Part shown: positions 33,807 through 41,171 of the stretch, one piece after another
Layout: each line of letters opens with the position of its first letter
Numbering within the stretch: position 1 is the stretch's first letter
NCBI RefSeq assembly: GCF_017352095.1
Contig: NZ_CP071463.1
Span: forward strand, 1,302,001 to 1,366,000
DNA: 64,000 bases
Source of the DNA: Natrinema longum
Lineage (GTDB): Archaea > Halobacteriota > Halobacteria > Halobacteriales > Natrialbaceae
Direction of reading: 5' to 3'
Position numbers and translations under genes: made by a program
Notes under the pieces: generated by a model
What the model was told of the DNA's origin: nothing
Seen by the model: only the letters and a program-made list of their open reading frames with translations
Databases searched by the model: none

Positions 33807-34042
33807 TTTCGGGGCAATAGGCTTGTCTCACGGCATGACGAAATTTCTACGTGACTTATAAATAGTATTATATATAAACTAGATATGACGGAGGCCCATA
33901 GATTTCTAGGCTGTTCGACGGGAATCTATAGGTTATTGATCCAGCAGCGGACAGCAACTCCTAGGCTTTACCAACGCCGCGGGCATCTCTTCGGGGTTGG
34001 TTAAGCTCGAAAGCATTGGCAAGTTCTTCGAACCAACGATTA
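33807..34042. other. AT-rich stretch without a supportable gene
   Basis: This 236-bp stretch contains runs such as TTATAAATAG and TATATATAAAC (33855-33879) and only short broken frames, including a 39-codon plus-strand ORF at 33885 and a minus-strand frame broken by stops. It is probably eroded sequence of the accessory patch. Confidence 0.5.
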
Positions 34043-34415
34043 TTACGCCGGCGGGACATCGGGCGAGTGCTGGCCGACTGGAATGTCAACGTCGATCTTA
34101 TCGTACTAGATAAAGCCGCTTTGCACAGCCGTTCTCCTCGAGGTCGGCAAGGCCGTAATCGATGAGTTCGGTGACGTTGTCAATCACCTCCGGCGGGTGA
34201 CGGTCACCGCTCCGGGTGAGTTCACGGATGCTCTCGAATTCGTGGTCCGCGATCGCCTCGAGCAGTTCGAGGTTCGTCGACCGAAAGATCCGGCCAAACG
34301 TCTCGAGGACCTTACGGAGAGCGTTGACGGCTTCGGGTCGACACTCTCGCCGGCATCGAGAACTGCAAGCACGTCCTCAAGGTCGCTACGATCGGACGTG
34401 GAATGTTCGGGTCAT
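34043..34415 (-). pseudogene. Frameshifted HVO_A0114-type DNA-binding (TumA-like antitoxin) gene
   Basis: Reading from ATG 34415, pieces of one protein appear in three frames: MTRTFHV, then DRSDLEDVLAVLDAGESVD, then RKVLETFGRIF..., LELLEAIADHEFESIREL and LIDYGLADLEENG, and finally YDKIDVDIPV after a third shift, ending with TAA at 34043. Together they reproduce the layout of haloarchaeal HVO_A0114-family winged-helix proteins, which often act as antitoxins beside a DUF6516 (TumE) toxin. At least three indels make it non-functional. The short frame just upstream ends in an ATGA overlap but cannot be recognised as the toxin. Confidence 0.75.
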
Positions 34416-34529
34416 GGGGTTGGGGGTAGGTCGGTCATCAGTTGGTTCGAATACGCGGAAAGAAACTGATGGTTCAAGGCCGTCACTCTCTAATCCTCCC
34501 TTGAAATAAGTATGGGCCTAACCCGTAAT

Positions 34530-34730
34530 TTAATAATAGCCCCGTTGCTCGTCTACTCGTTCCAATAAATCGTGGTCAACTAAGACTGGAAGGCGTTGAA
34601 TGATCGTAGATTTTGAAACCCCTTCCAAATTGAATTCTGCAACCGCTGGCGAGATCGCGATCCCTGCTTCCTCGAAGACCTCGAGAATCGCAGGATCAGA
34701 CTTCGTCATCCACGAAATCAGCGAACGCAT
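34530..34730 (-). CDS. Truncated PhiH1-repressor-like winged-helix protein (third of three)
   Basis: A 66-residue winged-helix protein (WMTKSDPAILEVFEEAG, SPAVAEFNLEGVSKSTI). Aligned with the two upstream paralogues it stops after RGYY, where the next gene has RGYYEITDTGKEYL. The stop TAA sits at the Glu codon position and is followed by Ile-Thr in the same frame, so a nonsense change probably removed the ~20-residue C-terminal tail. The wing and recognition helix remain, so DNA binding is possible. It starts 7 bp after its upstream neighbour. Confidence 0.7.
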   Translation of the reverse strand: MRSLISWMTKSDPAILEVFEEAGIAISPAVAEFNLEGVSKSTIIQRLPVLVDHDLLERVDEQRGYY

Positions 34731-34737
34731 TCAGCGA

Positions 34738-35010
34738 TCAACTCTCGTTTGGCTCAAGGGAACTCGCGTCTAACTCTCCAGACAGATACTCCTTGCCGGT
34801 ATCAGTGATTTCGTAGTATCCCCGTTTGACTCGAGCGACGACTCCGTACTCGACCAGTGCCGATAGCCGGCGATTCACCTCATCCCTCGATTTGTCGATA
34901 TTTATCGCGATAACCGCGGGAGACAGAATCATGCCCGACGACTCGAGCGTCTCGAGAATCCGGTCATCGATCGACAACTGCATCCAATTCCCTGGACGAC
35001 GCGCTGTCAT
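34738..35010 (-). CDS. PhiH1-repressor-like winged-helix regulator (second of three)
   Basis: A 90-residue protein with the family pattern xxNWM, DDRILETLESSGMILSPAVI, DEVNRRLSALVEYGVV (recognition and wing) and GYYEITDTGKEYLSGELD. These small MarR-like proteins resemble the repressor of halophage PhiH1 and are frequent in haloarchaeal accessory DNA. It overlaps the upstream paralogue by four bases (ATGA), so it is translationally coupled. Confidence 0.82.
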   Translation of the reverse strand: MTARRPGNWMQLSIDDRILETLESSGMILSPAVIAINIDKSRDEVNRRLSALVEYGVVARVKRGYYEITDTGKEYLSGELDASSLEPNES

Positions 35011-35282
35011 TCCTCGTTCAGTTCCAACTCCTCGGCATCAAGTTTACCCTCGAGATACGCACGACCTCGGTCCGAAATGCGGTATCGTCCATCCGCTAGT
35101 TTTTCCACAAGACCATGCTCTGTGAACTTAGAAAGACGATTTGAGACGTGCGGGCGAGTCATATCCAGATTGTAAGCGATTATCGCAGGAGATTGTACTG
35201 TGAGAATCTCGGGATCATCTATCGCTTCGAGGATACGGAAATCTTCACGCGACATCCAACTTGGTCGTTCTCGAATCGACAC
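35007..35282 (-). CDS. PhiH1-repressor-like winged-helix regulator (first of three)
   Basis: A 91-residue protein sharing the WM, then RILEAIDDPEILTVQSPAII, PHVSNRLSKFTEHGLVEKL and RYRISDRGRAYLEGKLDAEELE order with its two downstream paralogues. It is the promoter-proximal gene of the set. A perfect 17-bp palindrome at 35339-35355 lies 57 bp upstream, between it and the divergent gene at 35504, and is a candidate autoregulatory operator. Confidence 0.82.
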   Translation of the reverse strand: MSIRERPSWMSREDFRILEAIDDPEILTVQSPAIIAYNLDMTRPHVSNRLSKFTEHGLVEKLADGRYRISDRGRAYLEGKLDAEELELNEE

Positions 35283-35338
35283 GATTAGGCGCGAATACTC
35301 GTGCTGGGATCATTATTGTCATTAACCAAATACTATAT

Positions 35339-35355
35339 CGTAATCTTGGATTACG
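35339..35355. promoter_or_regulatory. 17-bp palindrome, candidate operator of the winged-helix cluster
   Basis: CGTAATCTTGGATTACG is two 7-bp arms around TTG. A further half-site-like CGTAAC follows at 35360-35365, and an A/T element (AAATTTAA, 35367-35374) adjoins it. It lies in the divergent region between the winged-helix genes and the gene at 35504. Confidence 0.6.
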
Positions 35356-35503
35356 CTTCCGTAACCAAATTTAAGTGCTATCCGTACCGAAGAGCACATA
35401 ACGGAGGCCAGACGGACCCACGGCTACCCACATCGGTCCTCGAGAATGCGGACCCGGTGTCACTACCACCGGCCCGCGTGGCTTCCGTACTCCACCGAAA
35501 GCC

Positions 35504-35968
35504 ATGTCAGACGACGATTCGCGGGACCTTGAACGTCCCGCTCGAGCAGACGCATCGCCCGCAGACACCACGGACGACCGGCGCGCGTGGGCCAAACTCA
35601 CCGGCTTCCAGCGCGACTGTCTCGAGGCCGTCGCCCGCCGCGAACACGAGGGCTACCCCTGCTATCCCTGGGGGATCGCGGAGACCATCGAGCGCTGGTA
35701 TCCGAGGGTCAGCCCCGGCCGGCTCGAGTCGAGCCTGCGCGCGCTCGTCGATCGCGACCTCGTCACGACGCGCGATGGCCTCCCGGGCTCCGTCCACGCC
35801 TACCGACTCACGGGTGCCGGGCGCGCGCTGCTCGTCCAGCGCGCCGACCGGCTCGCCGTCCTCCGCGAGCGACGACCCGACCACGACGCGATAGCGGAGG
35901 GGACCACTCGAGGGGAGGGGGCCGATCGGCCGACCGGGGCTCGAGACGAGGACTCGAGTGGCGACTGA
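35504..35968 (+). CDS. PadR-like winged-helix protein
   Basis: A 154-residue protein with an acidic N-terminus, a PadR-type winged helix at ~30-115 (LTGFQRDCLEAVARREHEG, YPWGIAETIERWYPRVSPG, LESSLRALVDRDLVTTRD, YRLTGAGRALL) and an acidic tail. PadR-family proteins repress adjacent genes in response to small ligands. No TATA is seen near the ATG; the nearest good element (35367-35374) would give a ~105-nt leader. Normal GC-rich codon use resumes here, marking the right edge of the AT-rich patch. Confidence 0.8.
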   Translation: MSDDDSRDLERPARADASPADTTDDRRAWAKLTGFQRDCLEAVARREHEGYPCYPWGIAETIERWYPRVSPGRLESSLRALVDRDLVTTRDGLPGSVHAYRLTGAGRALLVQRADRLAVLRERRPDHDAIAEGTTRGEGADRPTGARDEDSSGD

Positions 35969-36042
35969 ACGTCACTGCACAGACCCCGCCCGTTGCAAGG
36001 GGAAGGACTCGAGTTTACTCACCGGCCAACCACGAGCTACGT

Positions 36043-36528
36043 ATGCGGCTACTCGATCGGCGAACGACGATCAAAGCGATCGGCTCGAGCCTCGCACTCG
36101 GCGGGCTCGGTGCCACCGTGAGCGCACAGGACGACGAGGAACCGGACTACGGCGACTGGTTCGACGACGTCGACGCGTACGAGGAAACCGAGGACCTCAC
36201 CGGTGAGGACGAGGTCACGGTCGACGTCGGGGCCGGGGACGACGGCCTCCAGTTCGATCCGCCCGCGATCCGCATCGACCAGGACGCGACGGTCGTCTGG
36301 GAGTGGACCGGCGAGGGCGGCGGTCACAACGTCGTCCACGTGCCCGAAGACGAGGAAGAACTCGAGATCGAGGGCGCGACCGGCGCGGACGAACCCGTCT
36401 TCGAGACCGAAATCACGGACGAGGAGGGCATCACCTTCGAACACCAGTTCGAGGAGGCGGGGACGTACCTCTACGTCTGTGAACCCCACCGAGAACAGGG
36501 AATGAAAGGCGCAGTCGTCGTCGAGTGA
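36043..36528 (+). CDS. Halocyanin-type blue copper protein
   Basis: A 161-residue exported cupredoxin. The N-terminus MRLLDRRTTIKAIGSSLALGGLG has a Tat twin arginine. After an acidic spacer the plastocyanin-like domain (residues ~55-161) has copper ligands His in GGGHNVVH, Cys in YVCEPH, the following His and the Met in EQGMKG. Halocyanins are electron carriers at the outer membrane face. There is no lipobox Cys at the expected site, so it may be cleaved and soluble. GAGTTTACTC (36011-36020) is 27 nt upstream of the ATG. Confidence 0.92.
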   Translation: MRLLDRRTTIKAIGSSLALGGLGATVSAQDDEEPDYGDWFDDVDAYEETEDLTGEDEVTVDVGAGDDGLQFDPPAIRIDQDATVVWEWTGEGGGHNVVHVPEDEEELEIEGATGADEPVFETEITDEEGITFEHQFEEAGTYLYVCEPHREQGMKGAVVVE

Positions 36529-36546
36529 GGACGCCGTCCGGTACCG

Positions 36547-36561
36547 GGGCCGATAGCCCCG
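36547..36561. terminator. Hairpin between convergent genes
   Basis: GGGGC and GCCCC form a short stem with a CGATA loop in the 33-bp gap between the halocyanin and methyltransferase genes. The stem is only five base pairs and no T-run follows on the plus strand, so its role as terminator is uncertain. Confidence 0.35.
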
Positions 36562-37320
36562 TCACGACCGGTTCGAGTCCGGCCGAGCGCTCGAGGCCGA
36601 GAGCCGCCCGATGCCCGTATCGCAGACGACGCACGATCGAAGGCCGTTGGCCTCGGTAAATCGATCGAACAGCCTCGAGAGCCGCACGTCGTGGCTCGCG
36701 AGCACGCCACCCGGCGTGAGGTGAGCGAGCGCCGTCTCGTACTCGAAGCGCATGTGGGGGTGCCGGTGGTCCGAGTCGTGCAAAAAGAGGTCGACGGGGC
36801 CGACGGTCTCGAGTAGCTTCGGGAGCACCTCGCGTGCGTCGCCCTCGCGAAGCTCCCAGTGGTCCCGACACCGATCCGGGATCAGGTGGCCGTACTCGAA
36901 GGGGCCGGGCGGTCCGCCGGGGAGATCCACCGCGTGGAGCGTCCCGCCGCCGTTCTCGGACAGTGCGGCGAGGATGTGCGCGTCGAACGACCCGAAGAGT
37001 ACGCCGGTTTCGACGACCGTCTCGACCTCGAGTGCGCGACAGACGACGTAGAGCGTGACGCCGTCGCGCCAGTGGGTCGTGTCGGTGGCGACGCCGGCCT
37101 CGTGGATCTCGGCGACCCGGTCGGCGTAGCTCTCGTGGAACCACTCGAGGTCGTCGTATTCCTGCTCGTACGCCCGCAGTTCGGCGGCCGACGCCGGGAG
37201 CACGTCGGCCAGCCGCTCGGCCCGCTCGCGCGTCTCCCGGCCGTAATCGAGTCGGCGGCGCTCGAGTCCCAACCGAGCTTTCCGAACGGCGTAAATCGCG
37301 TCGCGAAGGGCCGTCGTCAT
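36562..37320 (-). CDS. Class I SAM methyltransferase (methyltransferase-24-like)
   Basis: A 252-residue enzyme. The N-terminal ~85 residues are helical and hydrophilic; the Rossmann domain begins VVETGVLFGSFDAHILAAL (motif I) and continues with LHAVDLPGG, DLFLHDSDHRHPHM and GGVLASHDV, the pattern of glycan or small-molecule methyltransferases near cephalosporin hydroxylase-like proteins. It overlaps the upstream phosphatase-like gene by ATGA, so the pair probably works on one substrate, perhaps a surface glycan. The substrate is not identified. Confidence 0.85.
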   Translation of the reverse strand: MTTALRDAIYAVRKARLGLERRRLDYGRETRERAERLADVLPASAAELRAYEQEYDDLEWFHESYADRVAEIHEAGVATDTTHWRDGVTLYVVCRALEVETVVETGVLFGSFDAHILAALSENGGGTLHAVDLPGGPPGPFEYGHLIPDRCRDHWELREGDAREVLPKLLETVGPVDLFLHDSDHRHPHMRFEYETALAHLTPGGVLASHDVRLSRLFDRFTEANGLRSCVVCDTGIGRLSASSARPDSNRS

Positions 37321-38381
37321 CGGTATCCCAGCGCCTCGAGGCGCGATTCGACCGCGGGCTCGTCCGCGCTGTCCGGGTCGTCGTCGCGGAGTCCATCCGG
37401 AAGGGCGGGATCGAACGTCCCGCGATCCTGCCCCTCGCGGACCGCCCAGGGCACCCGGCGCAGGGCGGGAACCGGCGTTCCGGGCGGGTGCGACCAGACG
37501 CCGAACTCGCCGATGGCGTTGCCGTGATCGCTGGTCATCGCGACCCGGCCGTCGCAGTTCGCGAGGAGTCGCGCGACGTCGTCGAGCACCCACTCGAGGT
37601 TGTCCCGGTAGGCCGCCCAGACCGCGTCGTAGGAGAGTTCGCCGTTTCGAAGTTTGATCCAGGGGTCGTTCATCGAGTCCGTGTCGTCGTCTTCCTCGGC
37701 TTCGGCCTCGGCCAGCGCCTCCAGTGCCTCGCGTTCCTCCGGCTCGAGGTCCGCGAGGTCGATCTCCTCCTCGTCGTCCCCGTCGGTGAACTGCCCCCAG
37801 TGTTCGATGTCGGCCGAGCCGAAGAACCAGCCCGGTTGCGACCGGAAGGGGGCGTGGGGTTGCATGTAGTGAACCAGCACGCGGTCGACGCCAAGCTCCG
37901 CCCGGTTTCGCCAGATCGCGATCGCAGCGTCGGTCAGCGGGTCGGGCGGGATCGTCGAGATGTCGTCGTCGACCCACTCCTCCCGCCAGGCCTCGTGGAA
38001 GACGCCGAAATCGTCGGCCTCGAGCGGGAGGACCTCGTCGGAGGTGACGAGAATGTGCTCGCAGGGCTGGGAGGAGAAGGGGTTGCCGGTGACGTAGGCG
38101 GTCCGGGCCATCTCCTCGCGGTACTGCGGGGCGAACGTTCGGTCCATCCACTCGGCGGACTGGGACCCGACCGACCACAGCGAATCGACCCCGTCGGCGT
38201 CGGGCAGCGCCGGATGGCCGGCACTCGCGACCTCACGCATGAGATCGAGGCGACAGCCGTCGAGGACGCAACAGACGTCCCACTCACGCTCCCAGATCGG
38301 CGTGGCGGGAACGAGTTGCGAGAGCGTATAGCCGATGCGTCCGGTCGCGATCTTGCCGGATACCGTCGCGAAATCAATCAC
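37317..38381 (-). CDS. Alkaline phosphatase/sulfatase superfamily protein
   Basis: A 354-residue protein of the alkaline phosphatase superfamily. Metal motifs are VLDGCRLD (about residues 40-47) and TSDHGNAIGEFGVWSHP near 290; SVGSQSAEW is in the position of the nucleophile, which would be Ser. Residues ~215-250 are a Glu/Asp-rich insertion. There is no signal peptide, so it is probably cytoplasmic or membrane-peripheral. Coupled to the downstream methyltransferase by a four-base overlap; similar genes occur near archaeal glycan loci. Confidence 0.82.
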   Translation of the reverse strand: MIDFATVSGKIATGRIGYTLSQLVPATPIWEREWDVCCVLDGCRLDLMREVASAGHPALPDADGVDSLWSVGSQSAEWMDRTFAPQYREEMARTAYVTGNPFSSQPCEHILVTSDEVLPLEADDFGVFHEAWREEWVDDDISTIPPDPLTDAAIAIWRNRAELGVDRVLVHYMQPHAPFRSQPGWFFGSADIEHWGQFTDGDDEEEIDLADLEPEEREALEALAEAEAEEDDDTDSMNDPWIKLRNGELSYDAVWAAYRDNLEWVLDDVARLLANCDGRVAMTSDHGNAIGEFGVWSHPPGTPVPALRRVPWAVREGQDRGTFDPALPDGLRDDDPDSADEPAVESRLEALGYR

Positions 38382-38602
38382 CGTCGGCTCCTACCTGCGT
38401 GGTGGATCCGATTCTGTTAGTAGCTTTTGATCGCCAGCGTGACCGTCAGGAGCGCCGGACCGAGGCTCCCCTCGAGACGCCGGGTGACCGACCCCCGCCG
38501 CTGGCCCGCCGGGTTCCCAGCAACTATGCCACACTGTGACAAGGCTTATTAGGACGGTGTTCGTAGCTTCGGTCGAGGACCACCCCGGTCCCGTCCGACG
38601 AA

Positions 38603-38920
38603 ATGAGCTCCTCACCACCGACAACCGAGACGTACGAAGTCCCGCTCTCCAGAGACGAGCAATGGGTCGTCCACCACGTCCTGTCGACCCGCCTCGACGA
38701 GGCCCTCGACGAGGACGAACGACCACCCGAGTGGGTACTCGAGGTCATCGAGATACTCGAGACCGACGGCGATACGGAACGGTTCACCGGCCTGCAGGCC
38801 GATCGCATCTATGCGGCACTCGCCACGTACGTCGACCACGAGGAGACACCCGACCGGGACGTCGGTCACGGATCGGCCGTCCTCGAACGGCTCGAGGAGA
38901 TCCGAGAGATGCCGGCATAA
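38603..38920 (+). CDS. Small helical haloarchaeal protein (DUF7853-like)
   Basis: A 105-residue acidic protein, predicted all-helical (DEQWVVHHVLSTRLDEAL, VLEVIEILETDGD, LQADRIYAALATYVDH). It resembles a haloarchaeal family of unknown role; the family name is from memory. GGCTTATTAGG near 38541-38551 is the nearest promoter and implies a ~30-nt leader. Confidence 0.75.
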   Translation: MSSSPPTTETYEVPLSRDEQWVVHHVLSTRLDEALDEDERPPEWVLEVIEILETDGDTERFTGLQADRIYAALATYVDHEETPDRDVGHGSAVLERLEEIREMPA

Positions 38921-39009
38921 CGGCCGCCAGCGCTCGAGCGCTGGAGACACTCACTGGTTTTTTCACAGAACGAGACGAGCGCCCTCGATCAGCCGCGCGC
39001 TCGCCCGGC

Positions 39010-39330
39010 TCAGGGCCGCGTCGTCGCCCAGACGGCCGTGATCGCGAGCAAAATCGCGGGTGCGAGCGGGAGAATCAGCAACGCGAAGCGATACCCCTCC
39101 GCACCCGGCGGGACGAGATAGATCGCCGTCGGGGCGACGAGAAACGCGAAGACCAGGACGCCGACGAGGATCCAGCCGCGCCAGTCGAACTCCCGGTCGA
39201 CCGTCGCGGGGTGGGGCGGATCGGAGCCGTCTCCGTCGTCGGCCGACGGATCGGTTCCCTGTTCGTCGTCCGCGCCGGCATCGAACGCCGCTGGATCGTG
39301 GACGTAGCCGCCGTCGTCGCTCGAGGTCAC
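39010..39330 (-). CDS. Small two-helix membrane protein
   Basis: A 106-residue protein starting at GTG 39330 (VTSSDDGGYVHDPAAFDAG). A CTTTCAC element near 39353-39359 lies 26 nt upstream of this GTG; the ATG at 39366 would sit upstream of the promoter, so GTG is preferred. It has an acidic ~45-residue N-terminus and two hydrophobic helices (~55-75 and 83-103). Function unknown; conserved-looking HDP and DWRGW motifs. Confidence 0.72.
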   Translation of the reverse strand: MTSSDDGGYVHDPAAFDAGADDEQGTDPSADDGDGSDPPHPATVDREFDWRGWILVGVLVFAFLVAPTAIYLVPPGAEGYRFALLILPLAPAILLAITAVWATTRP

Positions 39331-39415
39331 TATCGGAGCGTTCGACCGCAGAGTGAAAGCCCTCACGGTTGGCCACCGTGACGGTCCACCGGTCGGGAAG
39401 CGTCGTCGAGTTGGT

Positions 39416-40441
39416 CTAGAGTTCGCTGTCCGGTCGGACGACGACTTTGCCGAACCCTTCCCGGTTCTCGATGATCTCGTGGGCGCGTGCGGTCTCGCTC
39501 ATCGGCAGTTCCTCGCGGATCGCGGGCTCGAACGTTCCGTCCCAGACGAGCTCCAACACGTCGTCGACCTGATCGGGCGTGGCCATCGTCGAGCCGATGA
39601 TCTGGAGCTGGTTCCAGAAGATACGCGGAATGTCCGTCTCGGGATTGCCGCCGCCGGTACCGCCACAGGTGACGAGCCGCCCGCCCTTGGTCAGGCTCTT
39701 CAGCGAGTTCTGCCAGGTTGGCGCGCCGACGTGTTCGACGACGACGTCGACGCCGCGGCCGTCCGTCTCCGAGAGAACCCAGTCCGCGAAGTCCTCTTCT
39801 TCGTAGTTACAGACGTGGTCCGCGCCGTGTTCCTCGGCGTAGTCGAGCTTCTCCGCCGTACTGCCGGTCGCGTAGACCTCCGCGCCCGCGTAGTCGGCGA
39901 TCTGGAGGGCGGCGTGGCCGACTCCGCCGCTGGCTCCCAACACGAGCACCGACTCGCCGGCCTCGAGGTCGGCCCGTTCGATGAGCATGCGCCAGGCGGT
40001 CTGGAAGACCAGCGAACTCGAGCCGGCGACCGCCCAGTCGACGTGGTCGGGAACGGGGATCAGGTTGTCCTCGGGGATCGCGGCGTATTCGGAGTGGACG
40101 CCGGTGACGTGTTCGCCGATGATGTGAAATCGCGGGTCGAGCGTCGGGTCGTCCATCCGCAGGTCGCCGACGCCGGCCGAGAGCGCGACGTGGTCGCCCT
40201 CCTCGAAGCGGGTGACGTCCTCGCCGACGTCCTCGACGACGCCGGCCCCGTCGCTGCCCGGAATGTGGGGCATCTCGAGGTCGATTCCCGGCATTCCCCG
40301 CCGGGTCCAAATGTCCAGGTGGTTGAGCGCGGCCGCCTTGATGTCGACCAGTACCTCGTCCCGATCGATTTCGGGATCGGGGTACTCGCCGTACTCGATG
40401 ACGTCCGTGTCGCCGTGTTCCGCGAATTGGACTGCCTTCAT
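39416..40441 (-). CDS. Zinc-type alcohol dehydrogenase/quinone oxidoreductase-like (MDR)
   Basis: A 341-residue medium-chain dehydrogenase. The GroES-like half shows ALNHLDIWTRRG and MPHIPGSDGAGVVEDVG; the Rossmann half has VLGASGGVGHAALQIA (nucleotide binding). Structural-zinc cysteines are absent, so the active-site type is NADPH:quinone reductase-like. Start ATG 40441 (MKAVQF) fits a TATA-like GTTATGCAT near 40463-40471; the longer frame from 40453 does not. Substrate unknown. Confidence 0.9.
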   Translation of the reverse strand: MKAVQFAEHGDTDVIEYGEYPDPEIDRDEVLVDIKAAALNHLDIWTRRGMPGIDLEMPHIPGSDGAGVVEDVGEDVTRFEEGDHVALSAGVGDLRMDDPTLDPRFHIIGEHVTGVHSEYAAIPEDNLIPVPDHVDWAVAGSSSLVFQTAWRMLIERADLEAGESVLVLGASGGVGHAALQIADYAGAEVYATGSTAEKLDYAEEHGADHVCNYEEEDFADWVLSETDGRGVDVVVEHVGAPTWQNSLKSLTKGGRLVTCGGTGGGNPETDIPRIFWNQLQIIGSTMATPDQVDDVLELVWDGTFEPAIREELPMSETARAHEIIENREGFGKVVVRPDSEL

Positions 40442-40543
40442 ACACGCAGGCAACGGAAAGCCGATGCATAACAGTTTGGCAACCCGACGCGGCGTGCCCC
40501 CTCTTCGCCCAGTACTTTACCCACTGCCCCTCGAAGACGAGGT

Positions 40544-41170
40544 ATGACGGAAACGGCTGCGGACGAAACGTCCGACGATAGCGACGGGACGCTCTGTACC
40601 GGTGTCGTCACGATCGCTTCGGATCGAAGCCTCGAGACCGACGAACCCGGCGAGGCACTCACCGAGATTCTCGAGGCCGACGGCAACGAGGTCACGGTGC
40701 GAGAACACGTCGGCCCGGATCACGATACCGTCCAGTCGATCGTCTCGCGATTGATCGACCGCAACGACGTCCACGTCGTGATCACAGCGGGCGCGACGGG
40801 CGTCGAATCGACCGACGTCACCCTCGAGGCCGTCGCCCCGTTACTCGAGAAGGAGCTGGCGACCTTCAGCGAACTCTTCACCGTGTTGGCCTACGAACAG
40901 GTGGGGACGAGCGCCGTGACCGCGCGGACGCTCGCGGGCATCGCCGACGAAACGCCGGTCTTCTGTCTGCCCGGCAACACCGATGCGGTCCGCCTCGCAC
41001 TCGAGGAGATCGTCCTGTCGGAAGCGCCCGAGATCATCGACTGCCTCCGGGAGGACGAGTCGAACGCCGAGGACGACGAAGATGTCAAGGAGGACGACGA
41101 CGCCGAGAGCGATCCGGACGCCGCAGCCGGCGACCCAACCGAAGTCGACGCGACCGACGGAGGTGCCTGA
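40544..41170 (+). CDS. moaB: MoaB/MogA-family molybdopterin-binding protein
   Basis: A 208-residue molybdenum-cofactor protein. The fold core has VVTIASDRSLETDEPG, the molybdopterin site HVVITAGATGVESTDVT (Gly-rich, in place of TGGTG) and FCLPGNTDAVRLALEEI. MoaB/MogA adenylate molybdopterin before metal insertion. The last ~45 residues are an extremely acidic tail (EDDEDVKEDDDAESDPDA). It is followed after one base by the folate cyclo-ligase gene. TACTTTACC near 40512-40520 is a good promoter. Confidence 0.88.
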   Translation: MTETAADETSDDSDGTLCTGVVTIASDRSLETDEPGEALTEILEADGNEVTVREHVGPDHDTVQSIVSRLIDRNDVHVVITAGATGVESTDVTLEAVAPLLEKELATFSELFTVLAYEQVGTSAVTARTLAGIADETPVFCLPGNTDAVRLALEEIVLSEAPEIIDCLREDESNAEDDEDVKEDDDAESDPDAAAGDPTEVDATDGGA

Positions 41171-41171
41171 C

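Noticed and set aside
33885-34004. 39-codon plus-strand ORF after a TATATATAAAC element
   Set aside because: Peptide has no haloarchaeal acidity and no family likeness, and lies in eroded AT-rich DNA.
36572-36590. GGTTCGAGTCC resembles a tRNA T-loop
   Set aside because: It lies inside the 3' end of the methyltransferase coding sequence and no cloverleaf surrounds it.
29486-38381. Defence island or antiviral system
   Set aside because: No nuclease, NTPase, reverse transcriptase, Cas or restriction genes; the content is glycan-type enzymes and small repressors.
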